Part shown: one piece after another, positions 29,412-40,300 of the stretch
Numbering within the stretch: position 1 is the first letter of the stretch
How the letters are laid out: each line of letters begins with the position of its first letter
Source: a virus
Direction: 5' to 3' (one strand)
IMG/VR virus record: IMGVR_UViG_3300047470_000343
Coordinates: 29,786-93,785 of that record
DNA length: 64,000 bases
Translations under genes and position numbers: made by a program
Notes under the pieces: model-generated
Databases searched by the model: none
Told to the model about the DNA's origin: nothing
What the model saw: the letters and a program-made list of their open reading frames with translations, nothing else

Positions 29412-31409
29412 TCAGAGTGCGAGTGCGGCCAGTGCCGCCTTGACCTCCGTGGGGTCCAGGTGCACGGTGTCGTCCTCGTCCGGCTCGTCGTCGGGCTCGT
29501 CGGCCGGGGTGTTCCCCGGGGGAACAGCCGTGTCCGCGTAGGGGATCGTGCTGTCGGCCGGTCCGTCGTCGGCGGTGGCGCTGTCGGCGAGTTCGTCATA
29601 GGCGGCGGGATCGTCGTCCTCGTCGTCGGGCCAGCCGTCGGTGATCGAGTACTTGTCCAGCCACGAGTCGGAGTCGTCCGCGTCCGCGTCGTCGTCCATG
29701 GGGACGCCCTTCTTCGAAAGGGCGTCGAGGAGTTTCCCGATGGTGGGCCGCAGGTGTTCCAGGTGCGCGGGTCCGGCGTCGGACACCTCGATCAGCGCCG
29801 TGGCGTCCTGGAGAGCCCGGTCGGTCGGCTTGATGAACCGCTCGCGGGTGGTCTCCGTGGCGTCGGCCAGTCGCTCCGGCCCGGCAACAGGGGTGGCCAC
29901 GGTGGTGAGTTCCACCTGAACCGGCACGCCCAGGTCCACGTCCCGGCCCGACACGGTGTACGGGATCGCGTACGTGTCCGTGTCGCCGTCGTCGTAGCGG
30001 CTGACGATGATCCGGTCGGGGTAAGTCGCCTCGATCGCCACCCAGCAGCATTCCGGCTGCTCGGGGCCGCCGCGGTCGTCGTTGTCCGAGGCGAGCAGTG
30101 CGCGCGCGGCCTTGCTGAGCTGGTCGCGGAGCTGCTCGTAGGAGTAGGGCATGGGTGTGCTCATGAGTCGCTCCGGGAGCTGAATGGGTTCGGCGGACTT
30201 GGCCTCGATCACGATCTGCGCGGCCGACTTCTGTTCCAGGCCCGCGGCGGCGTTGGCCGACTTCGCCTCCATCACGATCTGCGCCGCCGACTTCGCCTCC
30301 ATCGGGGCAGCGGGTGCGGCCGCGGTCTCGTCGGGGGCCGCACCGAGCGGCACCTCGAACTCGTCACCGCCGCGGACCACGTGGAGCGTCGTGAAGGTGA
30401 CCGGTGTGGCCGGCACCGGGTCGGGGCCGTTCAGGTCGTAGCCGAGGGTCACGTGCGGGGTGAACCCGTGGTCGTCGCGGACCGCTTCGGAGTACGGGGA
30501 CCCGGACAGGGCGAGTACAACCTGCTGCCGCAGTTCCGCGAGGCCCGGCACGTCGACCGGCACCCACGTGGGTACGCCGTCCCCGGTGTCGGGGAAGACG
30601 CCGATGCCGCCGAGAGTGCCCGCCAGCGGGCCCGTGTCGTTCACGGCCGGGGTGACGATGTCGCGGAGATCGTCCGGGTGCCCGCCGAGTTCGCCGACGT
30701 CGCCGAGGTAGGCGAGCGTGATGTGCAGGTTCTCCGGGGCGGTGCCGTCGGGCTGGGCGATCGTCTCGGCGACGTCTGCGGGGATCTTCAGCGCGATCAT
30801 CACGCCGCGCCCTACCTGCGACTCGGCGGCCTTCAGCTCGATCGCCGACCACGTGGCCTTGCGCTCCAGTTCGTTGCGCGCCCGGGTCGCGGCCTTCACC
30901 TCGATACTGCGGGTCATCGGGTGCGCGCCGTGCAGCACGGGGCTCACCTCGTACAGGTCCAGGTCGTGGATGATGCGGACGCCGTCGTGGCGCTTGGATG
31001 CGCCGCCCGGCGGGACCTTGAAGCCGATGGAGAACTGCGCTTCGCCGTTCTCGTGCCACTGGCGGACCTGTTCGTAGGCGTCGCGGCCGCGGGTGGTGCG
31101 CAGGTTGTACTGGCAGGTCGCGACGAGCGCCCCGGCCTCCTTGGGCCACACGGAGCCGCCCGGGATCGAGGCGAAGCGCGGATCCCCCGGCATCCATTCC
31201 TCGATCGACAGGACACTGCCGACCGGCTCTTTCCAGTCGTGGCTCCACACCGGCTTCACTCGGCGCGTGGCCAGGGTGCGGGTGAACGCTCCGGGGATGA
31301 TGAGGTCTTCGACATCGTCGACCACGCCGGTGACTGCGAAGATGGCGCGGACGATGCCCTTTCCGCCGCGGGCGCGGCGCAGCATTGCAGTGGGCGGCGG
31401 GCTCGGCAC
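29412..31409 (-). CDS. Prohead protease fused to a 2H phosphoesterase
   Basis: This is a 665-aa fusion. Residues 15-170 are an HK97-family (U35/S78) capsid maturation protease. Likely catalytic residues are His57 (WSHDW), Ser127 (QFSIGF) and Glu154 (LYEVS). Residues 200-350 carry the two HxT motifs of 2H phosphoesterases (LigT/2',3'-CPDase fold): NLHITLAYLGD with His229/Thr231, and TPHVTLGYDL with His319/Thr321. Residues 370-415 hold four EAKSA/EQKSA repeats that may be processing sites. The C-terminal 240 residues include a small folded domain and a very acidic tail that could act as scaffold. The GTG start has AGGAGGA upstream. The fused 2H domain could act on RNA ends or cyclic oligonucleotide signals. 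Confidence 0.88.
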   Translation of the reverse strand: MPSPPPTAMLRRARGGKGIVRAIFAVTGVVDDVEDLIIPGAFTRTLATRRVKPVWSHDWKEPVGSVLSIEEWMPGDPRFASIPGGSVWPKEAGALVATCQYNLRTTRGRDAYEQVRQWHENGEAQFSIGFKVPPGGASKRHDGVRIIHDLDLYEVSPVLHGAHPMTRSIEVKAATRARNELERKATWSAIELKAAESQVGRGVMIALKIPADVAETIAQPDGTAPENLHITLAYLGDVGELGGHPDDLRDIVTPAVNDTGPLAGTLGGIGVFPDTGDGVPTWVPVDVPGLAELRQQVVLALSGSPYSEAVRDDHGFTPHVTLGYDLNGPDPVPATPVTFTTLHVVRGGDEFEVPLGAAPDETAAAPAAPMEAKSAAQIVMEAKSANAAAGLEQKSAAQIVIEAKSAEPIQLPERLMSTPMPYSYEQLRDQLSKAARALLASDNDDRGGPEQPECCWVAIEATYPDRIIVSRYDDGDTDTYAIPYTVSGRDVDLGVPVQVELTTVATPVAGPERLADATETTRERFIKPTDRALQDATALIEVSDAGPAHLEHLRPTIGKLLDALSKKGVPMDDDADADDSDSWLDKYSITDGWPDDEDDDPAAYDELADSATADDGPADSTIPYADTAVPPGNTPADEPDDEPDEDDTVHLDPTEVKAALAALAL

Positions 31410-31462
31410 GGCGGGTTCCTCCTAGGCGGGGCTCTCGATGCGCGCACCGTGCCCCGCCCGGG

Positions 31463-31477
31463 GGGTTAGCGTCCCGT
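31463..31477 (-). promoter_or_regulatory. Intergenic box, copy 13
   Basis: GTTAGCGTCCCGTCG on the plus strand, between the acidic scaffold-like gene and the protease gene, 54 bases before the start. Confidence 0.6.
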
Positions 31478-31497
31478 CGTGCCCTTCCGGCCGGGCC

Positions 31498-32127
31498 TCA
31501 CTCCCACGGCTTGCCCTTCTTCTTCTTGGGCTTCTTGGGGTCCTCGCCGTCGTCCGGCTCCTCTTCCGGGTCCTCGGTCGAGCCGTCGTCCGCCGCGGCG
31601 TAGGGGTCCTCTTCGTCGTCCGCGGCCGGGTCGTTGGGCACGGCTTCGTCCGCGGTGCCGTAGTCCAGCGAGAGGCCGCCGTCATCCGCGGCCGCCGGAT
31701 CCGCGGCGGGATCGCCGGCCGCCGGGTCCTGCATCGCCGGGTCCTGCGCTGCGGGATCCATCGCGGGGTCCGGCTGGTCGCCGGTGCCGCCGGACTGCGC
31801 CATAGCGGCGTCGTCCACGTCGATGGCCCACGTGTCCGGGTCGGAGTAGCGCCACACCTGCCCGGACTCGTCACGGACCCAGCCCGTCAGCGTGCCGTCC
31901 TCCGCCTTGTCCAGCCACGCCTGTTCGCCGTTGCTGCCGGTGAAAGAGGCGTACGCCTGCGCCGGATCGGTCTCGTCGCCCTCGTCGTAGGCGTCGCCCG
32001 CCCACGGCCGGGCGTCATCCTGATGCGGTGGCTGGAGCTCCGGCGGCTGCTCGGCAGCCGGGTCCATGCCCTGCGCCGCCGGGTCCTGGGACGGGGGCAG
32101 CGCCTTCACCTCGAATCTGTAGTCCAC
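31498..32127 (-). CDS. Acidic low-complexity scaffold-like protein
   Basis: The 209-aa protein is extremely rich in Asp, Pro and Ala, with repeats of the DPAAQDPAMQDPAAGDPAAD type. One small folded core (about 55-105, with TGSNGEQAWLDKAEDGTLTG) and a Lys-rich end (KKPKKKKGKPWE) break the pattern. The N-terminus reads MDYRFEVKALPP, which contains the same E-V-K-A-L core seen at the capsid delta-domain junction. Its place just before the protease and capsid fits a scaffold or protease-processed internal protein. No Shine-Dalgarno sequence is evident at the GTG start. Confidence 0.65.
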   Translation of the reverse strand: MDYRFEVKALPPSQDPAAQGMDPAAEQPPELQPPHQDDARPWAGDAYDEGDETDPAQAYASFTGSNGEQAWLDKAEDGTLTGWVRDESGQVWRYSDPDTWAIDVDDAAMAQSGGTGDQPDPAMDPAAQDPAMQDPAAGDPAADPAAADDGGLSLDYGTADEAVPNDPAADDEEDPYAAADDGSTEDPEEEPDDGEDPKKPKKKKGKPWE

Positions 32128-32153
32128 GCCGCGGACAGTGAGGGCGCGCCCGG

Positions 32154-32168
32154 TCTTGTGTCCCGGGC
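32154..32168 (-). promoter_or_regulatory. Intergenic box, copy 14
   Basis: TCTTGTGTCCCGGGC on the plus strand, 27 bases before the acidic protein start and divergent from the toxin-antitoxin promoter. Confidence 0.6.
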
Positions 32169-32195
32169 GGCCCGCGCCGACCCTTCCCGAACCGG

Positions 32196-32224
32196 TTGTA
32201 GCGCCTCGTACGGGTCGCTACGCT
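32196..32224 (+). promoter_or_regulatory. Toxin-antitoxin promoter, leaderless
   Basis: TTGTAG (32196-32201) and TACGCT (32219-32224) are separated by 17 bases, and the antitoxin ATG lies at the expected +1 region, so the transcript is probably leaderless. GTAGCG/CGCTAC half-sites and two CTCGTA copies (32205, 32226) overlap the promoter and could bind the ribbon-helix-helix antitoxin. Confidence 0.6.
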
Positions 32225-32230
32225 TCTCGT

Positions 32231-32467
32231 ATGAAGCAGATCAATGTACGAGTGGACGACGATGCCGCCGCCGGAATCGAGAGGCGGGCCGAGGCCGCGG
32301 GCCTGACCGTGCCGGAGTACGCCAAGCAGGTACTCACCGACGAGGGCAACGACGTGCGGCACCGCTTCCTCGCCGCGGGCGCGCACTTCGTGGACGAGTT
32401 CGCGGACGCCTTTGCGGAGGAGTTCGGGACCCCTGCCGCCGACCGCGGGTCGGCGGCCGCCGCGTGA
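32231..32467 (+). CDS. Antitoxin, ribbon-helix-helix
   Basis: The 78-aa protein starts with MKQINVRVDDDAAAGIERRA, a typical ribbon-helix-helix strand and helix (residues 1-40). It is followed by a helical region, HRFLAAGAHFVDEFADAFAE, that probably covers the toxin. I know this arrangement from Streptomyces antitoxins paired with Fic-like toxins. The stop overlaps the toxin GTG (GTGA), so production is coupled. It should neutralise the toxin and repress its own promoter. It is on the plus strand, against the surrounding phage operon. Confidence 0.85.
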   Translation: MKQINVRVDDDAAAGIERRAEAAGLTVPEYAKQVLTDEGNDVRHRFLAAGAHFVDEFADAFAEEFGTPAADRGSAAAA

Positions 32468-32838
32468 TCGTCCGCATCGACCGCGAATGGATGCTGGACC
32501 TTGCCCACCGCCACCTTCCCGGAGATCCCGGCGTGACCGACTTCGGCACGCTGGCAGCCGCGGCCGCCCGGCACGTCGACACGGTCATGGACACCCCCGT
32601 TTACACCGAGGCACATCACCGCGCGGCCGCCCTCATGGTTCAGCTCATCCGCTGCCCGGCGCTGGAGCACTCCAACGAGCTGTTCGGCGCTGTCGTCGCC
32701 GCCACCTACCTGACGGTGAGCGGCGTCATCGTGGACGTGCAGCCCAAGCAGGCCGTCGCTCTCGCGGCCCGGATCAGTCGCGACGCTCTGGACGTGCGGA
32801 GCGTCGCGACTGAGCTCAAGGGATGGGCCGCCCGCTGA
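32464..32838 (+). CDS. Fic-like toxin of a type II toxin-antitoxin pair
   Basis: The 124-aa protein matches the Streptomyces family called Fic family toxin component: an N-terminal strand plus RIDREWMLDLAHRHLPGD, then GTLAAAAARHVDTVMDTPVY, HHRAAALMVQLIRCPALEHS, a helical hydrophobic segment (AVVAATYLTVSGV), and an Asp/Arg end. The Fic motif HxFx(D/N)GN(K/R) is degenerate (PALEHSNELF keeps the Asn but not Gly or Lys), so AMP- or phosphotransferase chemistry is uncertain. It is translated by overlap with the antitoxin. Together with ParAB it would stabilise an extrachromosomal element. Confidence 0.85.
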   Translation: MIVRIDREWMLDLAHRHLPGDPGVTDFGTLAAAAARHVDTVMDTPVYTEAHHRAAALMVQLIRCPALEHSNELFGAVVAATYLTVSGVIVDVQPKQAVALAARISRDALDVRSVATELKGWAAR

Positions 32839-32847
32839 ACCGGCCGC

Positions 32848-33075
32848 TCACGGTCTGACCTCGACCACGCTGGTCTTCTGCCTCAGCAGAGCCAGCACCG
32901 CATCCGCGTCGCCCGCATCGAGATCCCGCCAGGGCCCGAGGGGGCCGAGCAGCACCGGAGTGCTGGCGTACTGCTCGACCATCGCCCTCACCCGGCGGGA
33001 CCCGGTGACCGGGCCCCCGCCGGGGATCTGGACCTGATAGGCGGAACCGTCCTCCATCGTGCCCGTCACTAGCAT
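32848..33075 (-). CDS. Small hypothetical protein downstream of the giant gene
   Basis: The ATG at 33075 has GGAAGG nine bases before it; a GTG at 33096 overlaps the giant gene stop (GTGA). The 75-aa protein (from the ATG) reads as two short strands, MLVTGTMEDGSAYQVQIPGG, then a helix and a basic end with LRQKTSVVEVRP. It is encoded immediately after the giant gene and probably made with it. Its 3' end faces the toxin gene tail to tail, with a gap of only nine bases. No family is recognised. Confidence 0.6.
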   Translation of the reverse strand: MLVTGTMEDGSAYQVQIPGGGPVTGSRRVRAMVEQYASTPVLLGPLGPWRDLDAGDADAVLALLRQKTSVVEVRP

Positions 33076-33092
33076 GCTTGCCTGCCTTCCTG

Positions 33093-34310
33093 TCACCGAG
33101 TGGCGAGCAGTCCCAGAAGGAACGCCCGCAGGTCGTCATCCCTGTACCAGTCGCCCGAGAACATCGTCGCGAGCCCGCGAGCCACGATCTGGTCATCGGT
33201 GACGTCCTCCGCCCGGCCGCCGAACAGCCGCTCCAGCAGCGCATCCAGTGCGCTGCGCCGGGCCCCGGGCCGTCCGGTGTGGGTCCGGGTGAACCCGAAC
33301 ACCTCCTGCGCGGCCACCAGATCCGGGTAGGAGCGCTGGAGGTGAGCCACCAGAGCGTTCACCGCGGTGCCCCGGCCGCCGTCGCCGAGGTCAGCGACCG
33401 TGGCCGTACCGGAGTCGGCGTCGTACGAGCCCGCGTCACCGTCGACCGCGGTCACGAACCGTGCAGTGCGGTCCGCGAGCCACTCCCGCGGCACGTAGCC
33501 CGCCGCATCGGCGAGCGCTCGCGCCGCCGCCTGGTCGCTGTTGTGGCTCAGCGTCAGCCGGTTCCTGCCGCCGGGGCCCATCTCGCGGACCTGCGCGAGG
33601 GTGTCACGCACCGCGCCGGGCAGCGCGGCCGTGTACGCCTGGTGGAGCCGGTCGGCTTCCTGCCGGGCGTGCTGGGCTTCCACCTGCGCCGCGGCGATCT
33701 CCGGACCGAGGTCCGGGGCGCCCTGGCCGGCCGCCACCGCCCGCAGGTTCCGCACGCGGGCCTCCGCCCGGTCCTGGTAGCGGCGGGCGTGCCGCACCGT
33801 GCCGTGCGGGTCGTCGCCGAGCTCCGGCGCGGCCGCCATCAGCCGTGCCACGACATCGGCGTCCACGTCCGTACCAGCCGCGCGCACCGCGGCGAGATGC
33901 CGCAGGGCGTACCGCCCGGGTCCGCGGTCCGCAGCCCGGTCCATCGTCCAGCCCGTGCCGTCCTGCACACCGGGGAGCTGACCCGCGGCGAGCGAGGACC
34001 GGGTGGCCGGCCGGTACCAGCGGCGGCGCCGGGAGACCTGACCGAAGTGGCCCGGGGCGGGCAGCAGCCGCGCCCAGTGCGCCACCTGGTCGGCCAGCGA
34101 CATGCCGTCACCGTGCCGGGGCAGGGAGCGGGCAGCGGCCGCGATACGGCGCAGGCGCCGAGTCTCCGGCCACGACCGCACCCGCCGCACCAGAGCCTTG
34201 CGGAACCGGTTGATGGCCTTGAACGGATACGCCACCGCGGCGGCGATGGCCTTGAGGAACGCGGCCACCAGCTCCATGATCCGGCGGGCGATCTGCGCGA
34301 GCGCCGCCTT
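33093..34310 (-). other. Giant protein, C-terminal region
   Basis: It begins with IARRIMELVAAFLKAIAAAV, a hydrophobic helix that may touch membranes, then a basic turn and long helices. The last approximately 150 residues (TAVNALVAHLQRSYPDLVAA, a loop, then VARGLATMFSGDWYRDDDLR and FLLGLLA) follow the order of metallopeptidase-like domains found in actinophage MuF proteins. The HExxH site is replaced, so activity is unlikely. Confidence 0.45.
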
Positions 34311-37300
34311 GATGCGGGCGAGCACTCCCGGCCGCTCACCTTCCGGCAGTTGGGCCGCGATGCGCTGCGCTGCACCGTCACGGCTGTCCGCCATGCGCTG
34401 CGCGAGCCGGGCGACGATCTCCGCGCGCCGCTCCGGGGTCAGCGGCCCCGTGTCGGCGTCCCGGAGCGCTTCGCCCAGCGCGCCGTCGACGTGGCCCTGC
34501 ACCTCGTCGTCGACCCGGGAACCTTCACCCGTCTCGGGCTCGGTGTCGCCGGTCGTCTCGCCGAGGTCACCGTCCGCGTCCGTCGTCCCGGCGTTGGTGT
34601 CGACGTCGGGCTCATCCGTCTCCGGTCGGTTGCGCATCGACTCCGGGATGAGCCGCAGCAGGTCCGCGGCACGCGCCGCGGTGTCCTCGGGTGACTCCCC
34701 GTCCAGCGGCTCCAGATCGTTGAGCGTCTGCACCGCAGCCTGGACCGCGTCGGCGCGCGAGCTCATCGCCGTCCGCCGCAGCTCGGCGAGCAGCCGCTCC
34801 CGCTCGTCGCCGGTGATGCCCGACCCGTCGACCACCGCCACCGCGTCCTGACGCAGCCGCCGCATAGCCGACCGGAGCGCACCCGCCGTGATGTTCGCGG
34901 CGATCTGCTCCCGGAGCTGGTGAATGCTGCCCGGGGTCTGCGTTCCTTCCACCGCGGCGTCGACCACGGCCCGCGCCACCCAGTCGCCGTAGTCGGCCGT
35001 GAACGCCGCCGTGTCCAGGCCCGCGTTCGGGTCCCGGGCCTCGTCGTCATCGTCGGCCGGAACCTGCGGCTCGGGCAGTTGGTACAACGGGTCACCGGCG
35101 GCCATGGTCCGCTCGGAGCGCTGCCCGTTCCCGTCCTCCACCGTCAGGACCCGCACCCCGCCCGGGGCGTCCTGGACGTCCGTGACACGGTACGAGGCCA
35201 TCTCGTCGGGGTTCGTCTCGTCCGGCAGGGCGATGGTGTCGCCCACGCCGACCGAGCCGACCGTGCCCGGCTCCGGCCGCCCGGCCGGCGCACTTCCCGT
35301 GTCCGGGGCGGGCGTGCTCGGGGTCTCGCCGGTCAGGCGACCCAGGTTCGCGGCGAACCAGGCCGCCGCGGGCCGCTCCCGGTCCATGACGGTTGCCGAC
35401 TCCGGCAGGACTCCGGCCAGGATCTGGAACGTCTTGGTGCTGGGCGGGCCACCGGCCACACCCTCGATCTCTACCGTGACCTCCTTGTCGCCGACGTCGA
35501 CGGACTGCACCTTGCGGGTGAACCAGTCGCTGCCGTTGTGGCCCGTGCCGAATACCAGGTGATCGCCCGGCTTCAGCTCGGTCGCCTTCGCGATGCGGCG
35601 GTCCGCCTGATCCGTGACCCCGCCGCCTTCAAAGCTGCCGTCGTAGGGCAGCGGCTGGAACGGGGCACGGGCGCTCACGCTCTGTCGGATGAAACGGCCG
35701 TCAGCGTTGGCCAGCAGGAGATCGACGGTCTTCCCGTCCGCGCTACGGATCCCTTCCACGATCAGCAGACGGGAGGGCTCCCCGTTGACCGGCGCCACGA
35801 TCACATCACCGGTACTCAGGTAGCGCGCTTCAGTGGTCATCCCGCCGTCGTCGCTCGCCCCGGTCTGCCCGGCCGCCTGGTCGAGCCGGTCAGCGGCCCG
35901 CTTGGCTGCGCGGCCCTCCGCCGTCGACGAGTCGGCGTTCTGGCGGAGGCCTTCAGCGACCGCGGACGCCTGTCCGGGGGTGACGGGCAGGTCCCGGGCG
36001 ATCCGGGCCGCGCCCTGCTGCGCATCGGGGGCGTCGCCGGGGGCGGTACCCCGGTCGGCGACCGCGTCGCGCTCCTCCGGTGCAAGCTCCGGGTCCACGG
36101 TCGGCCCGGTCACGGGCTCCACCGGCGGGGCCGGCTCGCGGCTCGTGATCGGCTCCTCACGCCGCGGGGCGCCCTGCTCGCCGTCCTGCCCGTTGTCGGC
36201 GGTGTCGCCGATGACGCGCAGGTCCGTGACGGGCATGGGCTTCATGCCCTCGGTGGTGGCGACGGTCGCGGTGTCGCCGTCCAGCTCCTCCACAGTCCCG
36301 AGCATGTTGCCGTCCCGGTCACTGACCCAGTTACCGACTTCGACACGATGCCCGTCCGACGTCCAACCGGACGGGCGCGCTGCGCCGCCGTCGATGACGT
36401 TGAGGGTGCTCGGCTCGTGCGCGTCGTCGGTGCGGTCGTCGCCGAACTGCACCCGCACACCAGCGGCGTTCGCCCCGACCACGACGCCTTCGCGGCCGTC
36501 GTCGTCGGTCACGACCGACCCGGGGAACAGGCCGTTGCCGCCGCCGTCGGTCGCCACACGGTCGGCGATCCGGCCGGTGAGGACGTCGGAGTCCGCGCCG
36601 GTCTGAACCGTGGTGGACTCGTCGCCGCTCTCGCGGGTGGCGCGGGCCGCCGTGGCGTCCGGGTGCACCCACACCGACTCGCGCTTCGTCGAGCCGTCCG
36701 GGGTCTCGGCGATCAGAACGCGCACCATGTCCTGAACACGCCGGGCCCGGACCGTGGGGACCTGCGTAGGCCCGTCCGTGACGTACCCGGCCAGGGTCCG
36801 CGCGGTGCCGCCCTTGGTGATGCCGTCGATCCGCACCACGTCACCGACGTTGATGTCGGAGACCTTGACCCACTCCGCGGGCCGGCCGCCGACAGGCTCG
36901 GGCACGGCCGGGCGTTCCGGCTCCGCCGTGTCGTCTGCCGTCTGCTGCGGGGAATCCGCGGCCGGAGACTGCGGGCTGGCCGGGGCCTGCGCCGGGGCCG
37001 GGCGCTCCTCCGCCGGGGCCGGAGCCGAGGTCTCGGCTTCGGGCGCCGGACGGTCCTCCGCCGGGGCCGGAGCCGGGGTGTTGGCTTCGGGCGCCGGACG
37101 GTCCTTCGCCGGAGCCGGGGTGTTGGCACTGGCGTCCGTGGCCCGCTGGGGGGTGACCTCGGGGGTCTCGCCGACCTGGCGACCGTACTTGTACTGGTCC
37201 ACCGGCACGTTGACGTCGTCCGCGGACATCAGGCGCTGCGCGTTGTCACCGATGGGGATGACGAACGTATGCCCGGAGAGGTCGTGGCCCCTCGCCTGGC

Positions 37301-40300
37301 TGTCGGCGACGGTGATGCGCAGAGCCTTCTGCCGCTTCTTGTTGATGGTGATCGAAGCCGGACGGGGCTCACCCACCACGTAGCCGGTCCTGTCGCTGGT
37401 CGCTCCCGGGTAGCGGTCGGTGATCCGGCCGTTGAGGTGCACGATGTCGCCCTCGCGGAGGTCAGTGACGGGAACGCTCTCCGCCCTGCCCATGCCGCCC
37501 TGGTCCACAAGCGTGGTGAGGAACTGCTTGGCGGCCCGCGCCTTGCTGGTCTCGTGGTGCATGGCCCGCGGGTCCTCGGGCCGCAGTACGTCCAGGTACT
37601 CGCGGATCTCATCGGCCAGCCAGCCGGGGCCGAGGATGTGAGTGTGCTTCAGATCGGCAGGCTGGTACGTGTAGTGAGTGGCGTCGAGCCACCGCAGCTC
37701 GTCGTGCAGGTGGTCCAGGTCGTCCGCCACGTTGCCGCTGATCGTCTCGCCGCGACCAAGCGTGTCGACCATCGCCCGTATCGCGCCGTACCGCTCCATG
37801 TCGGCAGGGTTGTCGTTCAGGGTCTCCAGGCCGCGCAGCCCCTCCTTCTCGGGCGGGAACGCGTTGCCTGGGTTCAACCTCTCGAAGTCCCAAGCGATGT
37901 CGGGGTGGACGATGCTCAGGTCGGGCGCGCCCTGTTCCATGTCCCGCAGTACGAGATGGGCGATGGCCGCATCCCGGGTCGAGAATGTGCCGGGGTGGAA
38001 ATAGGTGCCGAGGGGCATCTCGCCCTCCCACCGCTCCTCGGGCGGTGTCATGTAGAAGCCGACGGTGTGCGGTGCGCGCAAGGAGCCGATCAGCCGGCCG
38101 TTGCGCCAGACCTCTTCGCGGCCGTGGTCCGAAACGAGCTTCGGGGACGGCGTGAACCCCTGAGCGGCGAGTTCCTGCATGCGCTCGGGGGATCCGAACA
38201 GGGCGCGCTCACCCTCTTCGCTGATGATGCGGTTCTCACCGGTCTCGTACTGCTCCAGCTCCTTGTGCGTCGGGATGCGCCGACCGTCCACGCTGCCCGC
38301 CTGGCCCGTTGAGTGTGCGGCGTTGATGCCGTACTGGGACGTGGGCGCCGGAGCGTCACCGGCGGGGGCCGCGCCCTGACCGTCGCCCGCGCCTGGAGCG
38401 TCGGAGCCGCCCGCGGAAGGGGAGTTCGAGGATGAGGCGCCGTCCTGGCCGCCGACCGGCGTCGCAACGCCCTCGCGTGGCACGTCCGCCCCGCCGGCCG
38501 CAGGGGCGTCGGTGTCAGGGAGGCGCGCGACCTTGTCGTCCCGCAGGATCGTCACGCCGTTGCGGACGTTCGGCTTGGCGTCGGGGTTGTCGCTCAGGTG
38601 CAGACGCCAGGCCTTCAGACGCTCCCCGTCGCGGGTCGCGGTGACCTCGCGGGCCGGGGCAAGGAGGAAGCCCTCCCGGGTCACCTTGTTCCCGGCGGTG
38701 TTCTGCGTCTCGACGCGCACCCGGTCACCACGCTGCGGCTCGTCCGGGTTCACGATCTCGGCGCGCGGCTCGTCGCTGATGTCCGGGACGGACGGCGTCC
38801 GCTCCGGCCGCTGCGGCGTGCTCTCCCCGGGCTCGGGGACGTAGTCCCGGTACTGCACATCGGCGCCCTCGGGGATGGCCACGATGTCGCGCGGGTGGAA
38901 GCGCCTGGGCTGGTTTTTGACCCCCCAGTAGCCGTCTCCCTGCCAGTCGGCGGAGCGGTCCACCACGACGTTCATGTGCTGGGTGTTCTTGCCGTCCCGG
39001 CGGCTGACGATCCGGAAGCGGTCCCCGATGCGGGGCTGGATCCGGGACCCGTCAACGGCCTGCCAGCCCTCCGGCGCGGGCACGCGGGACGCGCTGGCCC
39101 GCTCCTCCCAGGTCTCCATCCGGCGCTTCAGGTCGGAAGTGTCCTCGCGCCCCGGGTTGCCCTCCGGGAGCCGCTCCGCCAGCTCGCCGTCGTAGAGCGA
39201 CGCCGACTCCCTCTGCACTGCGTCGCCGCCCTTGAGCGGATCCCGCGACTCGACCTCAATACGAACGCCGCCGTTGAACTGCCTGGTGTGAAGTACGCGG
39301 CCCACCAAGTGCTCCGGCTCGTTGTATATCTGGTCTGCCCCAACGATGTGCACCCAGTCCCCGACCTCAATCTCGGACGCGGGAACCATGTCGCCGTCGT
39401 AGCGCTGTCGCAGCGCCGCGTACTCGTCGGGCAGCTCCGCGGCAGGGTTGGCGTTGTCGGCCTGGCGGGTGCCGGTGGGCGTGCGGCCGGAGCCGTCACC
39501 GCGGTCGCGGCCGCTGCCCGTGCTGGGAGTGCTGCCGTCGGGGAAGTTGGGCAGGCCCATGCCGGGGCCGCCCGGGAGCCCGCCGCCACCACCACCGCTG
39601 GGGACGCCGTTGCCCAGCCCGTTGCGGCGACGCCGGCGCCTGTCCCGCTCCTCGTCGTTGTTGTCATTCTCGGACTCGTCCGTGTTCGGCTCGTCGGTCC
39701 CCGGCTCGTCGGTCTGGGACTCGTCGGTCTGGGGCTTGTCGGTTTCGGGTGCGTCCGTGTTCGGGTCGCCGGTCCCAGGCGCGTCGCTCTTGGGCGCGGC
39801 ATCGGGAGCGACGCCGGCCGTCGTGTCGGTCGCTTCGGGGTTGGGGGCATCGTCCGGCGCGGCAGTGTTGCTCTTGGGCGAAAGCCGCTCAGCCCACTCA
39901 TCGCTCTCGCCGTCGGCGACATAGATGTCGTCACCTGCGTGCCCACGCGTCGAGACGGCCAGCCGCCAACCGTCAACCTGGGTGCCGTTGCGCCACATCT
40001 GCGCCCGCTCCGGCGGCTGCAACAGGTCGCCCTCGGCCACGTATATGCCGCCGAGGAACTCGCTCGATCCGCGGACCCGCAGACGCTCGCCTTCCTTCAG
40101 CGAGGCGACATCAGCGGCCTCGCCTTCCGGGCGCCGGGAAATGGCTTGAGCGGCCTCCCACTTGCGGTCGTCTTCCTCAATCTCCCGCTGTACCCACTGG
40201 TCGCGGACTGCGGCGTTCGCCTTCTTGCGCAGGGCAGGCTCCGGCGCGGTCAGGTGAACGACCCAGTCGCCCGGGTGCTCGGTGTGGCTGCCAGTGGAGA

